Assembly: GCA_022678445.1 (NCBI GenBank)
Contig: JALBWU010000006.1
Coordinates: 1 to 64,000 of the forward strand
Length of the DNA stretch: 64,000 nucleotides
DNA from: Candidatus Aramenus sp. CH1
GTDB lineage: Archaea > Thermoproteota > Thermoprotei_A > Sulfolobales > Sulfolobaceae
Direction: 5' to 3'
Every line of letters begins with the position of its first letter. The stretch's first letter is position 1. Below are positions 50,410 through 59,583 of this stretch, piece after piece. A program made the position numbers and the translations under genes. The notes under the pieces were generated by a model. It was not told the DNA's origin. It was given only the letters and a program-made list of their open reading frames with translations, and searched no databases.

Positions 50410-50509
50410 GCCGGGGTGCCCGAGCGGACCAAGGGGGTGGGCTCGAGACCTCAGACGGGTTACCCACTGTCCTTAGTAGGACACACGGGTTCGAATCCCG
50501 TCCCCGGCG
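50410..50509 (+). tRNA. tRNA-Ser (CGA) with 14-nt intron
   Basis: The acceptor arms GCCGGGG and CCCCGGC pair, and there is a long variable arm (GTCCTTAGTAGGAC). The anticodon stem GTGGG/CCCAC has a loop with CGA (50444-50446) and an intron (about 50448-50461). The discriminator is G, and no CCA is encoded. Confidence 0.92.
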
Positions 50510-50512
50510 CGG

Positions 50513-50598
<86 letters not shown>

Positions 50599-50706
50599 CC
50601 TACTTCTTATGAGAGAGACGTTTACGGTGAGCTAAGAGCCGTTAAAGCTTTCGCATTTTCAAGAGGTGTCGTCGTTTTTCCATTGACCATAATACAATGA
50701 ATTAAA

Positions 50707-50985
<279 letters not shown>

Positions 50986-51207
50986 TCATTATTCTATCAA
51001 TGTCAAAGGCTTATAAGATTAATTAGCTATCTGCGTTCTTCAAAAAGACCTTAGGGAACTAGCTCGATGTCCCCTTAATTTCGTCAATAAGAGACGTTGG
51101 GCCTATCAAGAAGAACTAGAAATTCTGAAACTTGAATGATAAATAGCTTATTACAATAACGCGAAACGATCACTTGAAGTCCATATCTCAACCGACAGTA
51201 TAATTGG

Positions 51208-51306
<99 letters not shown>

Positions 51307-51396
51307 CGTTCAATAAAACTTTGCTCAAGTACCCTTAAATAACTTTCCCAAAAATTTATTTGTCTATCCTATATTACCTAGAGATGGGTAGAGTTC

Positions 51397-51699
51397 ATGG
51401 TAAAGCACTCGAAGGGTAACAGGACTAGGTCACGTAAGTTGCTGAGGAAGTCTCCTAGGGAGAGGGGCAGTGTACCGTCGCTAAGCAGATTAATGTACGA
51501 TTATCAGCCTGGACAGAAGGTGATTGTAAAGGTCAACTCCTCTATTCACAACGGGATGCCACACAGGAGGTATCAAGGAAAGGTAGGTACGGTGTTGTCC
51601 AAGAGAGGAAGGGCGTACGAGGTAAAGGTTACTCTTGGAGAGAAGGAAAAGACAATAATAGTTAGGCCGGAACACCTAGTTCCGTTTTCCGGTAGATAA
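51397..51699 (+). CDS. rpl21e: 50S ribosomal protein L21e
   Basis: The protein (100 residues) matches L21e: a basic N-terminus (SKGNRTRSRKLLRKSPRERG), then YQPGQKVIVKVNSSIHNGMPHRRYQGK and an SH3-like domain. It leads an operon with the RNA polymerase subunit Rpb4, which starts 3 bp after its stop. Confidence 0.95.
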   Translation: MVKHSKGNRTRSRKLLRKSPRERGSVPSLSRLMYDYQPGQKVIVKVNSSIHNGMPHRRYQGKVGTVLSKRGRAYEVKVTLGEKEKTIIVRPEHLVPFSGR

Positions 51700-51702
51700 G
51701 TA

Positions 51703-52041
51703 ATGTCTTCTTTAGAGGTAGTAGAGGAACACTTCATATCGTATCCAGAGGCAAAGAAGTGCATCTACGAGATAATAAGGAACGGCTCTCAGTCGGCTAT
51801 ACTTCAGAGGGTCTATGAGTACCTCAATAACGTCGAGAAATGCCCCGCTGAGGAAGTTGAATCCCTAAAGGCAGAGTTAAGTAACGTTGTGAAAAAGGAA
51901 GAAGTAATTGCAATGATAGCAAGTATATGCCCTACTACAATAGACGAGCTAAAGGCAATCCTCGTTATAGACAAGAGTAGCTACTCAGATGAAGACCTTC
52001 AGAAAATAATTGGCGCTGTCAAGAGCCACCTCAAGAGTTGA
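51703..52041 (+). CDS. rpoF: RNA polymerase subunit Rpo4 (Rpb4)
   Basis: This 112-residue subunit pairs with Rpo7 in the stalk of RNA polymerase. It shows the HRDC-like helices (CPAEEVESLKAELSNVVKKEEVIAMIASICPTTIDELKAIL). The L21e-Rpb4-DUF655-KsgA-HemK order is common across archaea. Confidence 0.93.
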   Translation: MSSLEVVEEHFISYPEAKKCIYEIIRNGSQSAILQRVYEYLNNVEKCPAEEVESLKAELSNVVKKEEVIAMIASICPTTIDELKAILVIDKSSYSDEDLQKIIGAVKSHLKS

Positions 52042-52083
52042 TATTTTTTATTTAGATATGGTTATAAATTATTATGTGGCACT

Positions 52084-52725
52084 ATGTTACAGAGAAAGAG
52101 ACCTAAGGAGAGGTACGTCTACATATTGGACTACTTGAGGGAAGGCAACCCCTTGGACAAGCACAGAAACCACAAGAACAGACCGATTGCGCAAGTATTA
52201 GGAGAGGAGTATTTCATATTAATGGAGGCTCTGGCCTTAGGGGGCGATTACCAGATCGAGCAGAGAGTTGACCTATTCAACGTCCAAGATTTAAAAATTG
52301 ACCTAACGGTCAGTTACGATGACCTAACATCTGTGGCTAAGGACGCTTTACCTAGGGTAGTGAAGAAGATTGTCCTTGACAGGGAGAAGGAGTTCGTGGA
52401 GTTCTTCAATAAGTCTGAGCCTTTGACGTTAAAGCTCCACTCACTGGAGCTTCTGCCGGGTATAGGAAAGAAGACGCTCAGGGAAATTTTAGAGGAAAGG
52501 AAAAAAGAGCCGTTTTCAAGCTTTAGTGATATAGAGAAAAGGACCACCTTAAGGAACGTTGCCAGCGTAATTACTGAGAGGATTCTCCTGGAGATACAGA
52601 GGAAGGACAAGTACTACCTGTTCGTGTACCCCACAGACGTAGACCACAGGAAGCAACAAGAGCAAGTTATATATGTAGGCTCCTTGGAGAGATTAAAGGA
52701 GGAGAAATTGAAAAAGAATGAGTAA
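52084..52725 (+). CDS. DUF655 family protein with helix-hairpin-helix motif
   Basis: The 213-residue protein matches archaeal DUF655: an OB-like N-terminal part (RYVYILDYLREGNPLDKHRNHKNRP) and a helix-hairpin-helix (LLPGIGKKTLREILEERKK) that would contact nucleic acid. The function is unproven; its place between Rpb4 and KsgA suggests a part in rRNA or tRNA work. Its end overlaps the KsgA start by 8 bp. Confidence 0.85.
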   Translation: MLQRKRPKERYVYILDYLREGNPLDKHRNHKNRPIAQVLGEEYFILMEALALGGDYQIEQRVDLFNVQDLKIDLTVSYDDLTSVAKDALPRVVKKIVLDREKEFVEFFNKSEPLTLKLHSLELLPGIGKKTLREILEERKKEPFSSFSDIEKRTTLRNVASVITERILLEIQRKDKYYLFVYPTDVDHRKQQEQVIYVGSLERLKEEKLKKNE

Positions 52726-53383
52726 GCTTTCTCAAAACTTTCTTCACGATAAGAGTTTCGTGGACAAGTTCGTGTATTACGTCTTCTCTATGGGCCTAAC
52801 AAGGCCCATAATAGAGGTAGGTTGCGGAAAGGGGATCATTAGTGCAAAGGTAAATCCAGACGTATGCATAGAAATAGACGTGAACCTACTTCAGTACTTG
52901 AGGAGTTTTAGCCCTGTCCTCTCAGACGCAAGGTATCTGCCCGTTTTTAGGGGTAGCATAGTGTCCTCCTTGCCTTACTCGATAACTAGGGACTTTTTCC
53001 TTGAAGTCTCAGAGCTCAACGACGTAAACAAGATGCTCTTAATCTTGCAGAAGGACTTTGTGGACAAGATTTTGGAGTACCCGAGTTACATATCCTTTCT
53101 GTTGAACTACTATTACCTCATCCGCCCGATGGACGTAATACCGCCTGACGCCTTTTCGCCAAAGCCTAAAGTGTATTCTCAGATAGTTTACTTTGTGAGA
53201 AGGAGGAAATACGATGATCGAGTATCACAAGTAATAGAGTGCGTGAGTAGGTTTCGCAACAAAAAGGTAAAGAAGGCTGCAGAGCTCTGTAACATTAAGT
53301 CGGACAACGAGAGAAGGGTGAGGGATTACAAACCGTGGGAGATTTTAGAGTTACTGAGCTCTATGGATATAAACTCTGCGTGA
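52718..53383 (+). CDS. ksgA: KsgA/Dim1-type 16S rRNA dimethyladenosine transferase
   Basis: This enzyme makes the two m6,6A bases near the 3' end of 16S rRNA. LSQNFLHDKSFVDKF and EVGCGKGIIS (SAM binding) are clear. The catalytic NLPY motif reads SLPYSI, and FSPKPKV is present. At 221 residues it is shorter than usual (about 250-280), with a shortened loop between the SAM motif and the catalytic motif. The N-to-S change in the catalytic motif deserves a note. It overlaps the HemK2 gene by 49 bp. Confidence 0.82.
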   Translation: MSKLSQNFLHDKSFVDKFVYYVFSMGLTRPIIEVGCGKGIISAKVNPDVCIEIDVNLLQYLRSFSPVLSDARYLPVFRGSIVSSLPYSITRDFFLEVSELNDVNKMLLILQKDFVDKILEYPSYISFLLNYYYLIRPMDVIPPDAFSPKPKVYSQIVYFVRRRKYDDRVSQVIECVSRFRNKKVKKAAELCNIKSDNERRVRDYKPWEILELLSSMDINSA

Positions 53384-53934
53384 ACGAGGAAGTCTACGAG
53401 CCGGCAGAGGACAGCGAGCTTCTGCTTGACGTCATTCAAGTTAGGAAAGGAGAGAGGGTAGTAGAGATGGGCTCTGGAACGGGAATCCTGAGCGTCAAGG
53501 CCGCTAAGCTTGGAGGTGTAGTGCTTTCAATCGATTTAAACCCCTTCGCAACCGAGGCCACTCTTTGTACCGCCAAGCTGAACGGGGTGTCTCTGGAGGT
53601 AGTCAACTGTGATATGTTTACTTGTATTAGGGACAAGTACTGGGACGTGGCTATATTTAATCCGCCCTACTTGCCAGTGTCGGAGTACAGATCGTGGATA
53701 GAGTATAGTTGGTCGGGAGGTGACAGAGGTGTAGAGGTGCTCTTACGGTTCTTGAATGTTGTCAAGGCGAAAAGAGTATACATTCTCTACTCGAGCCTCG
53801 ATGACGAGGAGAGCATTATGGGCGCTATAAATTCAAATAATTACATTATAACGAGAAAAGAAAAGAAATATATAGGCTTCGAGGAACTTATAGCTTTAGA
53901 GCTTAATGATAAGGGTAGTGCTAGTAGAGCCTGA
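53335..53934 (+). CDS. HemK2/PrmC-like glutamine N5-methyltransferase
   Basis: The 199-residue protein is a Rossmann methyltransferase with MGSGTGILSVKAA and the catalytic motif NPPYLP, typical of enzymes that methylate the GGQ glutamine of release factor aRF1. Archaeal members act with a Trm112 zinc partner, which is not encoded here. It starts with GTG within ksgA and overlaps trmJ by 29 bp, so the run from Rpb4 to trmJ reads as one operon. Confidence 0.85.
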   Translation: MGDFRVTELYGYKLCVNEEVYEPAEDSELLLDVIQVRKGERVVEMGSGTGILSVKAAKLGGVVLSIDLNPFATEATLCTAKLNGVSLEVVNCDMFTCIRDKYWDVAIFNPPYLPVSEYRSWIEYSWSGGDRGVEVLLRFLNVVKAKRVYILYSSLDDEESIMGAINSNNYIITRKEKKYIGFEELIALELNDKGSASRA

Positions 53935-54613
53935 AGGTGAGTACAACGTGGGTTTCGTAGCCAGGCTCTGCAAGAACTTTGAGGTCGACGAGTTATACAT
54001 AGTTAATCCGAGGTGTGACGTAAACAAGGCTAGGGAGTTCTCTTCTAAGGGAAGGGAAGTACTGGACAGAGCTGTCATTGTGAGCTCTTACGACGAGGCG
54101 CTAAAGGGCGTTGACTTAAAAATATCCACCTCTAGCATAGCAGACGTAAAGGGGGATATCCTCAGGAAGTCAATAAGACCTTGGGAGCTGAAGGACTTAA
54201 TAGGCGACAGAAAGGTCGCCCTAGTCTTCGGCAGGGAAAGCGTTGGGCTAACGAGGGAGGAGATAGAGAAGACCGATTTCCTCCTCCACATACCCGCTAG
54301 CAACAAGTACCCTGTCCTCAACTTATCCCACGCTGTTGGAATAGTCCTTTACGAGCTGTGGAAGGATAGGGCTGAAAGGAAGTCCAACGTGTCCACCGAG
54401 ACCATAGAGCTAATAGACAAGTATTCGAGAATACTGGCGAACATTATAGGCGATTATAGCAGGAACTCGCCAATGTACCTGGCGTTAAAGAGGTCACTAA
54501 TCAGGGGCGTGAGCGACGAGGAGGAGGGAAGAACGGTGGTTAGACTGCTTAGAAAGCTTTACACAAGAATAGTTTACGGAAACAAGGACGTAGAGACAAA
54601 GAATGACTTTTAA
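53906..54613 (+). CDS. TrmJ-like SPOUT tRNA 2'-O-methyltransferase
   Basis: This 235-residue protein has the SPOUT knot: VVLVEPEGEYNVGFVARL at the N-terminus, VALVFGRESVGLTREEI and LNLSHAVGIVLYELW in the C-terminal knot. Archaeal TrmJ methylates C32 of tRNA. An extra helical C-terminus (about 160-235) matches that family. It overlaps the HemK2 gene, and the S3Ae gene follows after a small gap. Confidence 0.85.
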   Translation: MIRVVLVEPEGEYNVGFVARLCKNFEVDELYIVNPRCDVNKAREFSSKGREVLDRAVIVSSYDEALKGVDLKISTSSIADVKGDILRKSIRPWELKDLIGDRKVALVFGRESVGLTREEIEKTDFLLHIPASNKYPVLNLSHAVGIVLYELWKDRAERKSNVSTETIELIDKYSRILANIIGDYSRNSPMYLALKRSLIRGVSDEEEGRTVVRLLRKLYTRIVYGNKDVETKNDF

Positions 54614-54639
54614 TACCTCGCGTATAAGTGATTTTTAAT

Positions 54640-55290
54640 ATGTCGTCTAAGTCATCTAAGGGTTCCAGTGGAGCAGTGAAAGACAAATGGAAGATGAAGA
54701 AGTGGTTTAGCATATTTGCTCCAAAAGTATTTGGAGAGGTTTCCCTTGGTTCCACTCCGGCATTTGACGTTAGTCAAACCATAGGCAGAAAGATAGAGAC
54801 GACGCTTTATGACCTCACCGGGGACTTTAGCATGGTCTACGTGCATTTGTACTTTAAGGTTACGTCAAACGACGGCGATAAGCTCTTCACTACTTTCTAT
54901 GGACATGAGCTTTCTAGGGACTACGTGAGGTCCCTAGTTAGGAGGAAGAGCTCCAAGATCAACACAGTTATAGACGTTACTACGAAAGACGGTTATAAGA
55001 TAAGGGTAAAGGGGCTAGCTTTGACCACCTACAGGATACATAGGGATCAGAGAACAGCTATAAGGAAGATAATGAACGACCTAATAGTCAAAGACGCAGG
55101 GGCACATACCTTTGACGAGTTCGTACAGGAGATGGTATTTGGAAACCTAGCTAATGAGATATTTAACCAAGCTAAGAAAATAGCTCCACTAAGGAAGGTT
55201 GAAATAGAGAAGTCCAAGGTCATGGGCCTACCGGAGATCCAAAAGGAGGTAGTAGTAGCTAGTGAAGGCAGTAGTGCTGGCAGCGGGTAA
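54640..55290 (+). CDS. rps3ae: 30S ribosomal protein S3Ae (S1e)
   Basis: The 216-residue protein matches S3Ae: DKWKMKKWFSIFAPKVFGEV, TTLYDLTGDFSMVYVHLYFKV and VKGLALTTYRIHRDQRTAIRK. The ATG at 54640 follows an AAGTGAT Shine-Dalgarno-like stretch; an in-frame GTG at 54628 is part of that stretch and unlikely to be the start. Its end overlaps the sugar nucleotidylyltransferase gene by 29 bp, an unusual partner for a ribosomal gene. Confidence 0.94.
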   Translation: MSSKSSKGSSGAVKDKWKMKKWFSIFAPKVFGEVSLGSTPAFDVSQTIGRKIETTLYDLTGDFSMVYVHLYFKVTSNDGDKLFTTFYGHELSRDYVRSLVRRKSSKINTVIDVTTKDGYKIRVKGLALTTYRIHRDQRTAIRKIMNDLIVKDAGAHTFDEFVQEMVFGNLANEIFNQAKKIAPLRKVEIEKSKVMGLPEIQKEVVVASEGSSAGSG

Positions 55291-56461
55291 AGGGGAAAGG
55301 CTAGAGCCTATAACCCAAACTAGACCTAAACCTTTTGTTCCGGTTTTGGGTAATTATTTAATTGAGAATATAATAAATATTCTAAGTAAATATACGAGCG
55401 AAATTTACGTTGTAGTCTCAAAAGAACCAGAATACGCGCCCTTTTACGACAAGATAAAGAATAGGGTAAAACTAGTCTATCAAGAGAGAGGGTCTGGTAC
55501 TGCTTCTGCTCTCCAAAGCGTTAAGGGAATAAAAGGAGAGATGCTAGTCGTGTATGGAGACCTTTTCTTCGAGGAGGAAGCTGTGAAGAAGATCGTGTCT
55601 GAGGAGGAGAACGCAGTACTCGGTATAAGGGTCAGCAACCCTTCAGATTTCGGTGTGATCTCCTTTGATGGAAATAGATTAAAGGAGATAATAGAGAAAC
55701 CACAGAATCCTCCATCTAATCTTGTCAATGCGGGCATCTACAAGCTCTCAGACGATATATTTAGCTATATAGAGAAGACTCCCTTGTCGTCCAGGGGAGA
55801 GTACGAACTTACCGATTCGATCAACGCCATGACAAAGGAAAGGAAAGTTTCTGTGGTAGCTTACGAAGGATATTGGAACGACGTGGGAAAGCCATGGCAA
55901 ATCATTGACGTTAACAAGAGGGCCCTCGACGTGAGCCGTCAGAGGATAAATGGCGAAGTTGACAGCAATGTAAAGATAAGGGGTAAGGTAATAATAGAGG
56001 ATGGAGCTGTAGTTCTTCACGGTACGTATATCGAGGGCCCAGCGTACATAGGAACAGGAAGCGTAGTAGGGCCAAATTCCTACGTAAGGCCTTACACTGT
56101 CCTTGTTAGAGAGAACCGAATTGGAGCCTCCGTGGAGGTTAAGGAGTCCGTTATAATGGAAGGCACTAAAATACCTCACTTAAGTTACGTTGGCGACAGC
56201 ATCATAGGGGAAAACGTGAATTTTGGCGCCGGGACGCTAGTAGGTAACTTAAGGTTTGACGAAAAGGAAGTAAAGGTTAGCGTTAAGGGAAAAAGAACCT
56301 CTTCCGGTAGGAAAAAGCTAGGAGCTATCGTAGGAGGATACGTGAAGACCGGGATAAACGTATCTATACTTCCTGGAGTCAAAATAGGTGCGTATGCACT
56401 TATCTACCCTGGTGCAGTGGTTAACAGAGACGTTGAGATGAGGGAGTTCTATAGGGGCTAA
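55262..56461 (+). CDS. Bifunctional sugar-1-phosphate nucleotidylyltransferase/acetyltransferase
   Basis: This 399-residue protein has the nucleotidyltransferase domain (VVLAAGKGERLEPITQTRPKP, GEMLVVYGDLFF, NAGIYKL) in residues 1-225, and a left-handed beta-helix of hexapeptide repeats (from about 235). It resembles S. tokodaii ST0452, which acts on glucose-1-phosphate, glucosamine-1-phosphate and N-acetylglucosamine-1-phosphate. It would supply UDP-sugars for glycosylation. It starts with GTG inside S3Ae. Confidence 0.85.
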   Translation: MKAVVLAAGKGERLEPITQTRPKPFVPVLGNYLIENIINILSKYTSEIYVVVSKEPEYAPFYDKIKNRVKLVYQERGSGTASALQSVKGIKGEMLVVYGDLFFEEEAVKKIVSEEENAVLGIRVSNPSDFGVISFDGNRLKEIIEKPQNPPSNLVNAGIYKLSDDIFSYIEKTPLSSRGEYELTDSINAMTKERKVSVVAYEGYWNDVGKPWQIIDVNKRALDVSRQRINGEVDSNVKIRGKVIIEDGAVVLHGTYIEGPAYIGTGSVVGPNSYVRPYTVLVRENRIGASVEVKESVIMEGTKIPHLSYVGDSIIGENVNFGAGTLVGNLRFDEKEVKVSVKGKRTSSGRKKLGAIVGGYVKTGINVSILPGVKIGAYALIYPGAVVNRDVEMREFYRG

Positions 56462-56697
56462 ACCCCCTCCATTTACGATTAATAGGATAACTAACTTCTA
56501 ACCCTATTCTCGCGCGTTTTCTCGCTCGGTTAAGCCCTAGAGGACGACGAGCTATCAGCAAAGAAGTTACAATGTTATCAGTCCAGTAGCCTGGGCTCAG
56601 ACGGTCTCACGAGTAATGGAGATTAAGTGGCTAAAGATTCCCACGCGCGGGGACTCGCAAGGAGTTTAAACCTTGTGGTATAAAGAAAGATATCTGA
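56462..56697. other. Intergenic region with a GC-rich closing stem, candidate RNA
   Basis: No ORF is seen. CGCGCGT (56511-56517) pairs with ACGCGCG (56643-56649), enclosing 125 nt that holds other short pairs (CTCG/CGAG, and the palindrome AGCCTGGGCT). A structured RNA of about 140 nt is possible. Both flanking genes end here (convergent), which leaves this stretch free of promoters for known genes. Confidence 0.35.
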
Positions 56698-57900
56698 TTA
56701 CCCGTGGGCTAAGGTTGACACTATTTTGATTACGTCGTTGTTCCTAAGTTTATAGTTCTCGCCGACTCTCATCTTCCTCTTTGCGTCTATGGCGTAAAGG
56801 AACCCCTTACCCAGATCTGTGTGTACGACGTATGCTAAGTCCCTAGGCGTAGACCCGTCCTTTATGAGGATAGCGTCTGGCAGTACTTCTCCGTCCCTAT
56901 TGGTGAACTTTCTCTCGTCCTCCACGGGGTAAACCACTATTAGCTTCAGAGCGTCGAATACGGCCATATTAATGGCTTGCTGGACTCCGGTGGAACCGTA
57001 TACTTCCAGGACGTTTTTCTTTATGTAGTCAAGGGCCTTCATTCTCTTCTCGTCTATAGGGCCCTTAATGGAAAAGGTGGACTCTCCCGGTACATAGTCT
57101 ATCAGCCCTGCTTTTGCTGCCTTTCTCAAGGCTAGTTCAGACTCTGCGCTTGTTGGGACTACGTACTTGTACTTTGCTTTAAGCTTCTCCACGTTTTTCC
57201 TCGCAGTAGGCACGTCGCTCTTGTTGGCAGCAATGACTATTGGTTTTGAAATTTCCCTCAGCTTCTTGGAAAACAGCCTTAAGTCCTCGCTAGTCCATTG
57301 CATTAGTTTCAAGTTCTCCAGCTTAGTTTCCTTTAAAGTAGTCACGATCTGCTCCCTATTAATCGATAGTCCAGAGAGCCTAGACAGGAGGGACTCGACG
57401 ACGTCCTTTCCGCTCAAATCCACGACTCTTGCGAATTTTTCCCATTCCTTTGAAATTATAGAGAAGAACCATTCGTCCAGTTCCTCCTCTATAAACTTTA
57501 CGTCTTCCTCCGGATCCCTAGAGCCAGGGGGAACTGGCTTTCCCTCTTCGTCAGTGGAACCACTAGCGTCGACTACGTGGATCAGTACATCGGCCTTTCT
57601 CAAGTCATCCAGGAACTTGTTCCCGAGTCCTCTTCCTTCATGCGCTCCCGGTATTAACCCAGCAACGTCAACAAGTTTCACTGGAATGAATCTGTAGTCT
57701 CCTAGGCAAATGGAGTTCTGGGGGTTGCACTTTACGTTCAACTCGGTATGTACGCACTTGTTCTTAACGTAAGCTATCCCAACGTTAGGTTCTATTGTAA
57801 CGAAGGGTCTATTAGCTATTTCTACCTCAACTAGCGTAGAGGCCTCAAAGAACGTGCTCTTCCCCACGTTAGTCTTTCCAACTAGTCCAACCGTAATCAT
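56698..57900 (-). CDS. YchF/Ola1-type GTPase with TGS domain
   Basis: This 400-residue P-loop protein has GLVGKTNVGKSTFF, the switch DVAGLIPGAHEGRGLG, NKSD, and a C-terminal TGS domain (VVHTDLGKGFLYAI). YchF proteins often prefer ATP and associate with ribosomes or the proteasome. The archaeal form lacks the coiled coil of bacterial YchF. It is divergent from the L15e gene. Confidence 0.9.
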   Translation of the reverse strand: MITVGLVGKTNVGKSTFFEASTLVEVEIANRPFVTIEPNVGIAYVKNKCVHTELNVKCNPQNSICLGDYRFIPVKLVDVAGLIPGAHEGRGLGNKFLDDLRKADVLIHVVDASGSTDEEGKPVPPGSRDPEEDVKFIEEELDEWFFSIISKEWEKFARVVDLSGKDVVESLLSRLSGLSINREQIVTTLKETKLENLKLMQWTSEDLRLFSKKLREISKPIVIAANKSDVPTARKNVEKLKAKYKYVVPTSAESELALRKAAKAGLIDYVPGESTFSIKGPIDEKRMKALDYIKKNVLEVYGSTGVQQAINMAVFDALKLIVVYPVEDERKFTNRDGEVLPDAILIKDGSTPRDLAYVVHTDLGKGFLYAIDAKRKMRVGENYKLRNNDVIKIVSTLAHG

Positions 57901-57970
57901 CTTGTATTTACCAATTAAGAATGATACAACACACTTTTTAATTAGTTATCTAGATGTAGCTTGAGAAATA

Positions 57971-58618
57971 ATGGTTGCTTCAATGTATAGCTACATCTCC
58001 CAACTGTGGCAGTCCGACGAGTGGAAGAAAACCGTTGTCAGGAAGAGGATGATTGAGTGGAGAAGGGAAGGAAGCGTAGTAAGGATAGAAAAGCCTACGA
58101 GGCTGGACAGGGCGAGGGAAATAGGATATAAGGCCAAGCAAGGATTTGTGATAGTTAGGGTTAGGGTAAGCAGGGGAGGTATGGACAAGCCAAGGCCCAA
58201 TAGCGGTAGAAGGCCAAAAAGGATGGGCGTTTACGGCTACTCTCCGGCAAAAGGTTATCGTTGGATAGCCGAGGAAAAGGCTGCTAGGAAGTTCCCCAAC
58301 CTTGAAGTCCTAGGGAGTTACTACGTAGGTGAAGACGGGCTCTACAAATACTACGAGGTTATCTTAGTAGATCCTAACCACCCAGTGATTAAAGCAGATA
58401 AGGACTTGAAATGGTTACAAGACCCAGCCAACAGGAGGAGGGTGTTCAGGGGTCTCACCTCGGCGGGCAAGAAGGCTAGAGGGCTATTGAAGTCCAGAGG
58501 TCTAAAGGGCACAACCGGCTACAAATTCAAGAAGAAGCAGAAGGAAAGGGAGCAAAAGAAGAGGCACGAAGCCGGCAAGTACTATAGGTTGCAGAACTAC
58601 AAGATTCCAGGAAAGTGA
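57971..58618 (+). CDS. rpl15e: 50S ribosomal protein L15e
   Basis: The 215-residue protein matches L15e: [20 protein letters not shown]-type blocks, [31 protein letters not shown], and NYYWV-like [25 protein letters not shown]. It leads the operon L15e-DUF54-Rnp3-Rnp2. Its stop overlaps the next start closely. Confidence 0.95.
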   Translation: MVASMYSYISQLWQSDEWKKTVVRKRMIEWRREGSVVRIEKPTRLDRAREIGYKAKQGFVIVRVRVSRGGMDKPRPNSGRRPKRMGVYGYSPAKGYRWIAEEKAARKFPNLEVLGSYYVGEDGLYKYYEVILVDPNHPVIKADKDLKWLQDPANRRRVFRGLTSAGKKARGLLKSRGLKGTTGYKFKKKQKEREQKKRHEAGKYYRLQNYKIPGK

Positions 58619-58619
58619 A

Positions 58620-59057
58620 ATGAAAATAGGATCTGTAACGTTTTTGATTTTTTCTTATCAAACAGAGAATAAAGAGAGGATAAAGGAGGCTTTGTGGAAG
58701 ACGTTAGGTAATGTGATCTCCGAAGCTCAAGTTGAAGAGGTCGCGTTACAAGGGCATTACGGTGACGTGATAACAGAGATAAAGTACGTGTTTAAGGGTA
58801 AAGCCGGCGAGCACGTGTTCAACGTTCTGGTTTCTAAGTTCGATAAAAGTGACGTTATTTACCTCCTTAGTACTTTACAGGATAGGGTAGATGGTTCAAA
58901 AATCCACATAAGGTTAGATAAGCAAGTTTTAGTTGCAATAAATAAGCTGGCAATAAAGGACGGCGACGACGTGGTAAAGGTTGTCATTAACACAGCTGGA
59001 AACGTGGCGGGGATCAAGGAGGAACTAAAGAAAGTTGCTAGTGGAGACCTGCATTAA
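58620..59057 (+). CDS. DUF54 RNA-binding protein (exosome-associated type)
   Basis: The 145-residue protein matches archaeal COG1325/DUF54, a small alpha-beta fold predicted to bind RNA and found beside exosome or RNase P genes. It has a beta-rich N-terminus (GSVTFLIFSYQTENKERIKEALWK) and IHIRLDKQVLVAINKLAIKDGDDVVKV. Its end overlaps the Rnp3 gene by 23 bp. The exact role is unknown. Confidence 0.75.
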   Translation: MKIGSVTFLIFSYQTENKERIKEALWKTLGNVISEAQVEEVALQGHYGDVITEIKYVFKGKAGEHVFNVLVSKFDKSDVIYLLSTLQDRVDGSKIHIRLDKQVLVAINKLAIKDGDDVVKVVINTAGNVAGIKEELKKVASGDLH

Positions 59058-59583
59058 AAACCCAGCCCTTTTCCCTATCCTGAAGAAGATTGGCTATAGT
59101 GAGGGAATTCTAGAGGAAGTAAACTCCCAGAGCAGATGGAGAAGGGTCACTATTCCATTCAGCGATCCAGAAAGCTTTAGGAGGAGAGCTAGCTCTGTTG
59201 AGAAGAACGTCTTAGTTTTCGCCAAACCTTTAAATAGGCAGGCACTCAGATATGCTTTAGCTCAAGAAAGGGTGGTCGCAATAACTATTGACAACGACAA
59301 CTGGAAGCTATTGACCAGAAGAGCGTCGCTAAATATGATAAGACAGCAAGGGAAATTCGTTGAAGTGTACATGTCAGCGTCTTCTGGCATAATATTTAAG
59401 GTAATACCGCTAGCGTACAAGTGGTTTAACGTTGTGTTTTCGTCCTGCGCTTCAGAGATTACTCAGCTGTGGCCTCCATTATCCAAAGTGAACTACCTAG
59501 TAATACACGGAGCGGACGAAGAGGAGGCAATAAGGTGGGTATATGATAATCCAAGTAAGTTACTACTCTCTGCTGGCTCTTGA
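59035..59583 (+). CDS. rnp3: Ribonuclease P protein component 3 (Rpp30)
   Basis: The 182-residue protein matches the TIM-barrel-like Rpp30 family: MLVETCIKNPALFPILKKIGY, VFAKPLNRQALRYALAQERV and ASLNMIRQQGKFVEV. It binds the catalytic domain of RNase P RNA together with Rnp2, whose gene overlaps it by 41 bp. It starts with TTG within DUF54. Confidence 0.82.
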   Translation: MLVETCIKNPALFPILKKIGYSEGILEEVNSQSRWRRVTIPFSDPESFRRRASSVEKNVLVFAKPLNRQALRYALAQERVVAITIDNDNWKLLTRRASLNMIRQQGKFVEVYMSASSGIIFKVIPLAYKWFNVVFSSCASEITQLWPPLSKVNYLVIHGADEEEAIRWVYDNPSKLLLSAGS

